Positions 41,858-49,260 of a DNA stretch of 64,000 nt are shown here, one piece after another. Numbering within the stretch: the stretch's first letter is position 1; every line of letters begins with the position of its first letter. The notes under the pieces were generated by a model, which had not been told where the DNA came from, made no database searches, and saw nothing but the letters and a program-made list of their open reading frames with translations. This DNA comes from Bacillus sp. (in: firmicutes) (lineage in GTDB: Bacteria > Bacillota > Bacilli > Bacillales > Bacillaceae): the NCBI GenBank assembly GCA_031180805.1, contig JAPSLL010000012.1, positions 1 through 64,000 of the forward strand, given 5' to 3'. Position numbers and translations under genes: made by a program.

Positions 41858-43342
41858 TCACTTTTTATTTACAACGTTATCCTTCCCAATTTTCCGATAC
41901 AGCCTCACGTCAAAGTAAGAAGAAGCAATCATTTTCTCTGATTTTGTAACATCAATATCCATCGTAAATTGATCCTTATTAGGGTATTCATTTGGACTGT
42001 AATAATAATATTGATCCAAATATGGTGAGTACGTCTGTACATCAATCGAGTTTGTTTCCTCATCAATATGAAGAAGGCGAATAAACCCACCCCCACCTTG
42101 TGGCGCCTTCTGATAATCTGCTAATAGCTGGTACACCTTCCGATCGGTGATACCGTCGAGATTATCATCTACCTCATCAACTAGCATTTCACTTCCATGA
42201 TAATGACCTGATAAAACAGCGACGACATTTCGATTAGGCACAACGACTTTTTCAAAAAGCTCATTCCCTTTTCGGCTTCTGCTCCCGTCTTTTTCAAGAT
42301 ATTCATGAAAGGCTAAAATTGCGGTACGATCAGCATAACGTCGTAATATGTTATTCATCCATATGATATCTTCCTTTTTCACTTTCCAGCCCATATATAA
42401 GAAAAGATATTCTTTTCCATTCACAGAAACGAGGTCATAATGACCACGATTGTTTTCATAAGCCTCACCGTAATATCGCTTTCTTTGAAATCGTTCCTGA
42501 CCAAAATACTCCTTATATTTTTTGAAATCACTTCCGACATCATGATTCCCAGGTAATACTCCGTATGGAATTTTTGCGACATCCAACGTATTTAAATACG
42601 TACTCGCCCGCTGCCATTGTTTTTCATCATTCCCTTTATGAACAATATCCCCTGTATGAAAGACATACTCTATCTTCATTTCTTCTTTATTTTGAGCAAT
42701 CCATTCTGTAACTGATTTAAACACAGAAGGATAATTCTGTGCATAATATTGTGTATCAGACATCCAAACAAAGGAATAATCATACTTCTTTGTCGGAATG
42801 ATGATCTGATCCTGAACAAGGATACTTAGCCTTTGATGGTGAAGATAATCACGTGCACTAACCGCTGCTTGAATGGTTACCTCATTCTTTCCAGCAATTG
42901 TATCTGCAAGCTCAATCCACTTTTTCTTCATATGATTCCAGCCATACATTGTAATTTTTCTCCCTGGCAAGGATTTCCCCTGCCAACTAACGCTTAAACG
43001 ATCAGTAGGTTTCGCCTCTTCTTTAATTAAAACATCAAAGCGATGGTACGGATATTTTGATAAGGATTTCGTTTTCGTCCCCTCACTATTTCCTTTTGTA
43101 AGTGAACGATATTGCTTATCAGAAAATTCCTTTTCCCCCTCTGGCTTAAAATGAATTGGTGGCTCTGTTTTAGAAAGATTTTCACTTATTGTTATTTTAT
43201 CGAAAGCGGCAGAATACTCATCAACTTGAAAATAATCTGGAAATATCGAGGATTTCGTTGCATAAATAAAAATATTTGTTGAAAAAAGCGAAGTAAAAAG
43301 TAGCATGATATTCGTTGTGATTAATAATAAAGGATGTTTCAT
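41858..43342 (-). CDS. Exported calcineurin-like metallophosphoesterase
   Basis: A protein of about 494 residues with an N-terminal hydrophobic export segment (residues 4-27). Residues about 45-170 resemble a beta-rich accessory domain. The phosphoesterase motifs follow: MSDTQYYAQNYP, FHTGDIVHKGND, LPGNHDVGSD and LSGHYHGSEML, giving the two-metal site. The substrate is unknown; related proteins act on nucleotides or cell-envelope phosphates outside the cell. ATG at 43340-43342 is preferred because AGGTGATG then has proper spacing; ATG two codons earlier is possible. Confidence 0.85.
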   Translation of the reverse strand: MKHPLLLITTNIMLLFTSLFSTNIFIYATKSSIFPDYFQVDEYSAAFDKITISENLSKTEPPIHFKPEGEKEFSDKQYRSLTKGNSEGTKTKSLSKYPYHRFDVLIKEEAKPTDRLSVSWQGKSLPGRKITMYGWNHMKKKWIELADTIAGKNEVTIQAAVSARDYLHHQRLSILVQDQIIIPTKKYDYSFVWMSDTQYYAQNYPSVFKSVTEWIAQNKEEMKIEYVFHTGDIVHKGNDEKQWQRASTYLNTLDVAKIPYGVLPGNHDVGSDFKKYKEYFGQERFQRKRYYGEAYENNRGHYDLVSVNGKEYLFLYMGWKVKKEDIIWMNNILRRYADRTAILAFHEYLEKDGSRSRKGNELFEKVVVPNRNVVAVLSGHYHGSEMLVDEVDDNLDGITDRKVYQLLADYQKAPQGGGGFIRLLHIDEETNSIDVQTYSPYLDQYYYYSPNEYPNKDQFTMDIDVTKSEKMIASSYFDVRLYRKIGKDNVVNKK

Positions 43343-43400
43343 ACTCATCACCTATCATTAGTATGAGCAGGAACGGTTGTTTTTACTAAATAAATAAGAA

Positions 43401-43495
43401 TCTGTCAACTTACACGGATAATTTGTCAACTTTCTTAAATAATCTCTCAACTTTACTATAAAATTTGTCAACTTTTCATTATAATCTGTCATTCG
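43401..43495 (-). repeat. Five-copy intergenic array, unit TYTGTCAACTT, period exactly 21 bp
   Basis: Copies begin at 43401, 43422, 43443, 43464 and 43485. The core is T(C/T)TGTCAACTT, with CTCTCAAC in the third and a truncated TCTGTCATT in the last. On the minus strand most copies read AAGTTGACA. The array lies between the yvlD terminator and the phosphoesterase start. The same unit occurs at 54277-54370. Confidence 0.88.
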
Positions 43496-43513
43496 ACATC
43501 ATTAGACATAATG

Positions 43514-43540
43514 AAAAAGCGGGAGCCTAACCCCCGCTTT
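43514..43540 (-). terminator. Intrinsic terminator of the yvlABCD operon
   Basis: AAAGCGGG (43516-43523) and CCCGCTTT (43533-43540) with a U tract on the minus strand; the stem overlaps the yvlD stop. Confidence 0.82.
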
Positions 43541-43904
43541 ATTTATCCTTTTGTAAAGGCTCAATAATTGCCTTTTGGACCATTAAATTTAGTAATGCCA
43601 TAACGATAGCAGCCAAAATCGCAGCACCAAAGCCATCAATATTAAAGGCATCTCCCATTAAACCTTCTGTAATCATTAATGTGATCGCATTAATGATAAA
43701 GAGGAAAAATCCTAATGTTAGAACCGTAACAGGTAAGGTTAACAAAATGAGAAATGGCTTAACGAGAACATTTAACACAGATAATATGAAGCTCGCACCA
43801 ATAGCAGCCCATATTCCACTTAAATAAAACGAGTCAAAGTAGCCGGCGACAACAATTAAAATGAGGGCATTAACAAGAATGCTTATTAACCATCTTTTTA
43901 ACAT
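43539..43904 (-). CDS. yvlD: Phage-holin-family membrane protein YvlD
   Basis: A 121-residue protein with four hydrophobic segments (about residues 5-25, 29-50, 58-80 and 88-112), of the holin-4-like family. It is not part of a prophage here: it lies last in the conserved yvlABCD operon. In B. subtilis this operon belongs to the envelope-stress response. The start abuts the yvlC stop. Confidence 0.88.
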   Translation of the reverse strand: MLKRWLISILVNALILIVVAGYFDSFYLSGIWAAIGASFILSVLNVLVKPFLILLTLPVTVLTLGFFLFIINAITLMITEGLMGDAFNIDGFGAAILAAIVMALLNLMVQKAIIEPLQKDK

Positions 43905-44108
43905 CTATCTAACATCCGATTCTTCCGGGACAATAAAGACACATGCTAAGTAAATGAGAATCAGCGGGAAAAACCCTGTTGGAAACAATAAAATAATAAA
44001 CGCGATTCTCAATATTGATGGATCAATGCCAACCATTTTAGATAAGCCACCGAGTACACCTGACAGTTTTCTGTCTGTACAAGATCGGTATAATTTTTTC
44101 AACGTCAT
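43905..44108 (-). CDS. yvlC: PspC-domain protein YvlC
   Basis: A 67-residue protein with the PspC signature (KLYRSCTDRKLSGVLGGLSKM) and one membrane helix. I chose the ATG at 44106-44108 because of the preceding AAGGATGAT and the family length; the longer frame would run into yvlB. Its stop abuts yvlD. Confidence 0.88.
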   Translation of the reverse strand: MTLKKLYRSCTDRKLSGVLGGLSKMVGIDPSILRIAFIILLFPTGFFPLILIYLACVFIVPEESDVR

Positions 44109-44115
44109 ATCATCC

Positions 44116-45201
44116 TTACGTATTTTTAATTGAAATCGAACCAACCTTAGAGTCTGCAAATACCGATAAGGTTGTTTCCTCCGCTGTACGGAACTTTAAC
44201 TCTTTTTGGATTGTATCATTTTTCTCATGGATAATCTCCGCATCCTTTACGTGTGCTGCAAGTGTGCCAAGATTTGAACGCAATTCTCCTATTACCTTAC
44301 ATTGTTCTGGTGTATAAATATCGATCGTTCCCGTTGTTGTTTTTGCATAAATGGATTCGCATGCTGGGTCTGTTAGCGTTAGCTGCAAATTACCGTTAAA
44401 GCTCTGTGCATCAAGCTTATTAGTTGAACCAGTAAATTGGATAAGTCCTGTTATCGACTCAGCTTCTACGTTGTCAAAGTTTGATTGACTAAGCTTAATC
44501 TGACCATTTGCTGTTTCAAATTCACCTTTTTTCCCGTTAACACCCGAGAATGAAACGACTCCATTCGCCGTTTTCGCTTTCAAGTTGTCTACTTTTAGAT
44601 CTTCCCCTCTTATTGGACCATTAAACAGCTTGATTTTGATTTGTTCATATGTTTGCTCAGGGATAAAAATTTTAATATTGATTTTCATCGTTTTTTTCTC
44701 AGTATGGAAAATAAGACGATTCCCTTCAACAACACATTCAACTTCACGTAAAAATTGCTCTCTTGCTTGTTCATTATTTTCTACACGATATAGTTTTGCA
44801 TCACATTCAATACGAACATCACTTTCATTCCATGGTTGAATATTTATACTACCATTTGGAATATTGATATCTATATCATGAAACTCGACATGTTGTAGCT
44901 GATAAATATGATGGACATCAATTGACTTTCCAAAGTTTAAATCAAGGTCAATGTCCTTAACCTTTTTGACAGCAGTATCAACCCAATCCATAAGCTTAGC
45001 CCCTAATGAGGATTGCTTGTCATGAAATTGCTTTTCCTTATTTTCATACTCCCCACCAAAGACCTCTGTAGATAGAGCAGAAATCTTATCTTTCTGTACC
45101 TGCTGATCACTTTCTAATGCTTCAATTAATGTTAAGGCTTCCACAGCTGATAGCTTTCCCTCTTCAACTAATTTTAAAATTCGTTGTCTTTGTTCCTTCA
45201 T
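44116..45201 (-). CDS. yvlB: DUF4097-domain protein YvlB
   Basis: A 361-residue protein. The N-terminal 60 residues are helical (LVEEGKLSAVEALTLIEALE), resembling a SHOCT-like segment. From about residue 115 a right-handed beta-helix-like DUF4097 region follows with repeated short strands (FNGPI, TANGVVSF, ETANGQIKL, TGLIQFTG, FNGNLQL). The function is unknown. It lies between yvlA and yvlC in the envelope-stress operon. Confidence 0.88.
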   Translation of the reverse strand: MKEQRQRILKLVEEGKLSAVEALTLIEALESDQQVQKDKISALSTEVFGGEYENKEKQFHDKQSSLGAKLMDWVDTAVKKVKDIDLDLNFGKSIDVHHIYQLQHVEFHDIDINIPNGSINIQPWNESDVRIECDAKLYRVENNEQAREQFLREVECVVEGNRLIFHTEKKTMKINIKIFIPEQTYEQIKIKLFNGPIRGEDLKVDNLKAKTANGVVSFSGVNGKKGEFETANGQIKLSQSNFDNVEAESITGLIQFTGSTNKLDAQSFNGNLQLTLTDPACESIYAKTTTGTIDIYTPEQCKVIGELRSNLGTLAAHVKDAEIIHEKNDTIQKELKFRTAEETTLSVFADSKVGSISIKNT

Positions 45202-45217
45202 TACGATCTCCTCACAA

Positions 45218-45544
45218 TCATGATAAAGTTGTTAAAAGCTTAATTCCTTTTACAATATTCCAAATAACAACAAATAGATTAATAATACCAATGATTAAAA
45301 AGCCGCCAATAACTAATGAAAACATTGCTGCTTCTGATATATATGAAAGTCCACTATAAATAATCATCCCTATCAAGCTGATTACTGATAGAAATGGGAT
45401 AATATGCGAAACCAATGCTTTTTTTGCATGTGATTTCACCTCATTATGATCAACAATAAAGTAAATAGCGATCGGCAATAGAAATGGTGCAAAAAACACA
45501 CTAAAATAATTTAGCGATGCGATTACTTTATTCTGCTTATCCAT
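45218..45544 (-). CDS. yvlA: DUF4870-like membrane protein YvlA
   Basis: A 108-residue protein with three hydrophobic segments (about residues 10-30, 45-68 and 75-98), the layout of DUF4870 proteins. The ATG at 45542-45544 is chosen because GAAGGAACA precedes it and the length then equals that of YvlA. First gene of the yvlABCD operon. Confidence 0.85.
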   Translation of the reverse strand: MDKQNKVIASLNYFSVFFAPFLLPIAIYFIVDHNEVKSHAKKALVSHIIPFLSVISLIGMIIYSGLSYISEAAMFSLVIGGFLIIGIINLFVVIWNIVKGIKLLTTLS

Positions 45545-45626
45545 TGTTCCTTCACTCTCCTTACCTTTAATACGAATGAATGTTGGAGGAGGTTTCACTT
45601 TTAAGAACAAAAAAACCCACAAATGT

Positions 45627-45818
45627 TTATGATGTGGGTTTTACCTTACATATTCTTTTTCCTTCACATTGAGCTTCATTATAAAGGTTAATTAATTCAT
45701 CCAAAATCATGCTTAAGCGCATAGCTTCTTTTGAGCGGTATCCATAATCCTCACTAACCTGAAACAACTTCATCCTTGTTGGCTCAATCAATGCCATTTG
45801 GAGATATTCTCTTTCCAT
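45627..45818 (-). CDS. Spo0E-family aspartyl-phosphate phosphatase
   Basis: A 63-residue helical hairpin. The Spo0E signature SxxLDxLI is present as SMILDELI. These proteins dephosphorylate Spo0A~P and delay sporulation. The ATG at 45816-45818 is preferred because AAGGGGTTTGAG gives a good ribosome binding site; an ATG nine codons upstream has none. It lies between the lipase-like gene and yvlA, probably by chance. Confidence 0.82.
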   Translation of the reverse strand: MEREYLQMALIEPTRMKLFQVSEDYGYRSKEAMRLSMILDELINLYNEAQCEGKRICKVKPTS

Positions 45819-45905
45819 CTCAAACCCCTTCAAAATTTCTTCCATTTTATTGTAAAGATTATTCCTAATAAGGTCAATTCATTTGATAAATTTTGTATAA
45901 CCATG

Positions 45906-47999
45906 TCAATTCATGGTGCAACGATTTACTTGGTCATAAAGCTTTGTCATATTTGTTAAAATACCTTCTGACATATTGTTTAATGCATCAATTGATTCCG
46001 ACTTATTATATCCTAATTGTTTTACAATATCTTTAAACAGCAATTTCATATCATCTAAAATGGCCATTGCTGCTAAATTATAAAGATGGATATGGTGATA
46101 GTTTGTCTTACTAAACAACGCACTATCTACATATGGCTTAAAATTATGTGCTAGTGTCGAGAAGTTAACAATGAGACGCCCAATTCCATCATGAATCCCT
46201 TCAATCGTTAACCTTAACTCATCAAGCGGTTCCAATGCCCCGTTGACAAACTGTTTTATTTTATCGTCGTAATCAGTAAACAGGCTAATCAGTTTACCTG
46301 GAAGATTTCCATGTAGCAATGAAGCAGTTAACCCTTTCACTGACGAGATGAGAGCTTGCAGCGCTGATTCAATTAAAGATAGGATAAGTTTTATGCCTGT
46401 TAGAAGTGGTAATAGCTTAATGTGTATTTTTTGTGTGAAAACTGCATATACAATGTCTAAATGCAATTCCTTAAATTTCATTCCTTCTTGTAGATAAGGA
46501 GATTCCTCCATTGTAAACACCTTTGATGATTGAGCAGTAGATTTAGTTATTCCAGGTGAGTGACCATTTTTTATCGCGTGAGAAATCGCTTGATCAGCTT
46601 GCGCAAATTTATTTGCTGTACTCGTTACTTCCTTAGCAAAATCATTTACTTGCTCTAGTACAGTTTCCTTATTTTTCATAATAATCCCATAGTGAGCACG
46701 AAGCTCTCCAACAACAGCATCTGCCCAAGCATTCGTTCCGCCAACAAATAAATCTGTGATCCCCTCAGAAATAATCGATTGAAGTGAATTAGATAATTGA
46801 CTTACATTCCCTTTTAGCTCATCCAAATGATTCCTCGCTGTTCTAAAAATCGATTCGACACTTATATTTTGATTAAATACGTGTTCAAGTAATTCGACAG
46901 GCGGAGAATTCAAAATAGCATTTAATGACTGACATTTTGATTCCGCTTGATTTAGTAAGGTATGGAGAAAATCAATTTCTAAGATTAAGAGATTTTCAAC
47001 TGAAGTAAGTCCCATTAATAACCGGTCGCCTGCTAATTGGTCAAATAAATCTTCAAAAATATCCTGAAGTTTATGGATTCGTTCATGGAACTGACTACTT
47101 TCTTCCTCAACGATTCCACTAGAATTCTCTAAATATGTCCCTGACCTGTAAACCTTCACTGCAACATCTTCAGACAATGCACTTGCTAGCATATCAAGAT
47201 GTTCTTTGTCCATGACAATTTTTCTCGAGCTTCCTCCACCATGAAGCGATTCACCTGTCCATATGCTTGTGATGACATGAGAATCAGCATCAACGTAAAT
47301 AACTCCATCACCTACTTCGTAATACTGCCGACCGTCGTCCTCTCTTATATAGCCTGTATGGTTCGTTGTCAGCTTATCAAATTCAGGAATTCCATTATTT
47401 ATACGGTACTGCACACCAGGAATTCGGTTACCTAATCCTAGTGATTTTTCTGTCGTTGTCAAAACATCATAAGCACTTAAATAATTCGTAATATTTTCAA
47501 ATTCCTGTGATTCATCGATCATACCATCCGGCAAGATTGCTGGGTTCAATGTTACCGCTCTAACGTCCGGATGTTCCACCGCGACTGAATTTGTTAGACC
47601 ACCTCCGAGTGAATTACCAGTGATGGAGGAGATTTCTCCAAACTTTTCTTCCATTTCATTGAAATAATCACGTGCAGCTTTGATTTGGTCAGGTGTTAGT
47701 TTACTTAGGAGTTGTGCGTCTGTGATGAGGTCTTGCATGCCGTTCTCTGCTGTTGCGTCAGTGCCGACGTAGATAATGGTGAATTCATTGGTTGTTCTAT
47801 TAACAACAGTTAATGCATCAAGTCCTGTATTGTCATTATAAATTGTATCCACTACTAAATATGGTTTATTATTTACAAAGACTACAGAATCCTTTGGAGG
47901 ATATAAGTAAGCTTGATAACCAGCAAGTTCTACCAAATCAGTATCTAGTGTATACTCTATTTGTCTATTAACCTTCTCACTAATTTCATTTCCTCTCAC
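45906..47999 (-). CDS. Lipase-first, helical-tail protein (TslA-like candidate type VII effector)
   Basis: A 697-residue protein. The N-terminal part is an alpha/beta hydrolase: the nucleophile elbow GNSLGGG is near residue 130, with an Asp in SAYDVLT near 178 and a His in TNHTGY near 214 as probable triad. The part from about residue 285 to the end is nearly all helical and coiled, with the look of LXG-type targeting regions. No signal peptide is present. This reversed order (toxin first, helical targeting last) is that of the Staphylococcus TslA phospholipase, a type VII substrate. The next gene upstream encodes a DUF1672-type lipoprotein, 13 bp away. GTG at 47997-47999 has better spacing to GGAAGG than the GTG three codons upstream. 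Alternative: an intracellular lipase-like protein of unknown role. Confidence 0.65.
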   Translation of the reverse strand: MRGNEISEKVNRQIEYTLDTDLVELAGYQAYLYPPKDSVVFVNNKPYLVVDTIYNDNTGLDALTVVNRTTNEFTIIYVGTDATAENGMQDLITDAQLLSKLTPDQIKAARDYFNEMEEKFGEISSITGNSLGGGLTNSVAVEHPDVRAVTLNPAILPDGMIDESQEFENITNYLSAYDVLTTTEKSLGLGNRIPGVQYRINNGIPEFDKLTTNHTGYIREDDGRQYYEVGDGVIYVDADSHVITSIWTGESLHGGGSSRKIVMDKEHLDMLASALSEDVAVKVYRSGTYLENSSGIVEEESSQFHERIHKLQDIFEDLFDQLAGDRLLMGLTSVENLLILEIDFLHTLLNQAESKCQSLNAILNSPPVELLEHVFNQNISVESIFRTARNHLDELKGNVSQLSNSLQSIISEGITDLFVGGTNAWADAVVGELRAHYGIIMKNKETVLEQVNDFAKEVTSTANKFAQADQAISHAIKNGHSPGITKSTAQSSKVFTMEESPYLQEGMKFKELHLDIVYAVFTQKIHIKLLPLLTGIKLILSLIESALQALISSVKGLTASLLHGNLPGKLISLFTDYDDKIKQFVNGALEPLDELRLTIEGIHDGIGRLIVNFSTLAHNFKPYVDSALFSKTNYHHIHLYNLAAMAILDDMKLLFKDIVKQLGYNKSESIDALNNMSEGILTNMTKLYDQVNRCTMN

Positions 48000-48012
48000 A
48001 TACTCCACCTTC

Positions 48013-48951
48013 CTATTCTCTCAATAAATAATTTGGATAAACTAACTCTAAAGAATTATCTTTGATACCTATTGCAGTTACACTATCAATTCGATTATCG
48101 TTAAGGGTCACACTATATGAGCCTTGTGGAAGGTTTTGTAATGATTCTAAATCCTTACATACTTGCTCAAAAATTTCTTTACTTGGTTGGGTATCCTTTT
48201 CACTCATATATAATTGAATACTAATTATCAAATTCTCGGGAGAAAAAGTACTTTTTTCAAATATTTCTTTCATTTGAGCAATATCAATGTTTGGATTTTC
48301 AATATATTTTGTATATAGGGTATCAAGCGCTTCATCCTTTATAGGAGAAATAAAATAATACTGAGTCATATATCCAAAGCCACCTACATTCTCCAATGAC
48401 TCGATTGTTCTTCCTACTACTTTTCCCTGATTTTGAAGTTCTTTAAAGTAAGAATCTAATCGGGAAAATTCCTCTTTGAATAGTTGATAATATAATCCAC
48501 TCTTAATTGCATTCTCTACTTGACCTTCTTGAGTAAAAATATTATCTAGCTTTACCTCATTCTTTTGTTTATTAATCGGCACAACTGCATACGTATAAAA
48601 ATGTGGTTCCCCCACTGACTCAACAAATACCGTTGCAGCATCCTGCGAACCTACAACATTATGTACCTTCACTTCTGTTTTATAAGTATCAATAAAAAAC
48701 TTTTGTACCGCTTCCGCTATTTCGCCTTTATGCTCTTTCGCAATTTTATCTGTTTCTTCCCCATTACGTGGCATGTAGCCTTCACCAGTATAGTCCTGGA
48801 CACTTACATATCTATCATCTTGATTGTCCTTTTCAGATGTTTCCGTTGAATGAGAATTTGTATTTTTTTTTGAATTTTCCACGCTTCCACAACCTCCTAA
48901 TAACAGCAATGTGCTTATGCTATATATGAACAGTTTCTTTTTATATTTCAA
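48013..48951 (-). CDS. DUF1672-type lipoprotein, candidate immunity protein
   Basis: A 312-residue lipoprotein. The signal peptide ends in LLLLGGC (cysteine at about residue 21), a standard lipobox. It is followed by a low-complexity Asn/Ser/Lys linker and then YVSVQDYTGEGYMPRNGEE, KTEVKVHNVVG and VFVESVGEPHFYTYAVVPI, which match the DUF1672 family of staphylococcal and bacillary lipoproteins. The TTG at 48949-48951 follows AAGGAGGA. It lies directly upstream of the lipase-like gene in the same operon; outward-facing lipoproteins of this kind neutralise secreted lipase toxins in TslA systems. That role is inferred. Confidence 0.78.
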   Translation of the reverse strand: MKYKKKLFIYSISTLLLLGGCGSVENSKKNTNSHSTETSEKDNQDDRYVSVQDYTGEGYMPRNGEETDKIAKEHKGEIAEAVQKFFIDTYKTEVKVHNVVGSQDAATVFVESVGEPHFYTYAVVPINKQKNEVKLDNIFTQEGQVENAIKSGLYYQLFKEEFSRLDSYFKELQNQGKVVGRTIESLENVGGFGYMTQYYFISPIKDEALDTLYTKYIENPNIDIAQMKEIFEKSTFSPENLIISIQLYMSEKDTQPSKEIFEQVCKDLESLQNLPQGSYSVTLNDNRIDSVTAIGIKDNSLELVYPNYLLRE

Positions 48952-49224
48952 TTTGAGTCCTCCTTGTTGGAACGAACTTTTAGTTTACTATTTGATTTAC
49001 CTTTCATATTGTATAGGATAAAAATTGATTTTTCATTGGCTTTTAAACAATTATTGTAAATTAGAGTAAAAACAGGATAAACGTATTAGATTGTTTGTGA
49101 TTAGAAATGACATTTTTACTAGGCGGTGTTTTTGAGGAAGTAAATTTGAATGGTCTCTAATATAACATGATGTTTTTATATAAGTTTTATATAAGGTATT
49201 GATAAAAAGTTCAATCTCGATTTA
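48952..49224. other. Intergenic stretch, no gene seen
   Basis: About 270 bp of AT-rich DNA between the lipoprotein gene and the uvrA terminator. I looked for small helical partner genes of a type VII substrate and found none with a start and ribosome binding site. Confidence 0.5.
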
Positions 49225-49255
49225 GCAAAAAAAGAGCACCTAAATAGATGCTCTT
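49225..49255 (-). terminator. Intrinsic terminator after uvrA
   Basis: AAGAGCACC and GATGCTCTT arms (49232-49240, 49247-49255) followed on the minus strand by seven U. Confidence 0.85.
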
Positions 49256-49260
49256 CTCTT

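Noticed and set aside
43401-43495. CRISPR array
   Set aside because: Units of about 10 conserved bases with 10-11 variable bases are too short for repeat and spacer, and no cas genes are near.
43539-43904. Prophage holin
   Set aside because: It is yvlD in a conserved yvlABCD operon; no phage genes around.
45627-45818. Small helical partner (TlaA/TlaB-like) of the lipase-like protein
   Set aside because: It carries the Spo0E signature SMILDELI, which explains it better.
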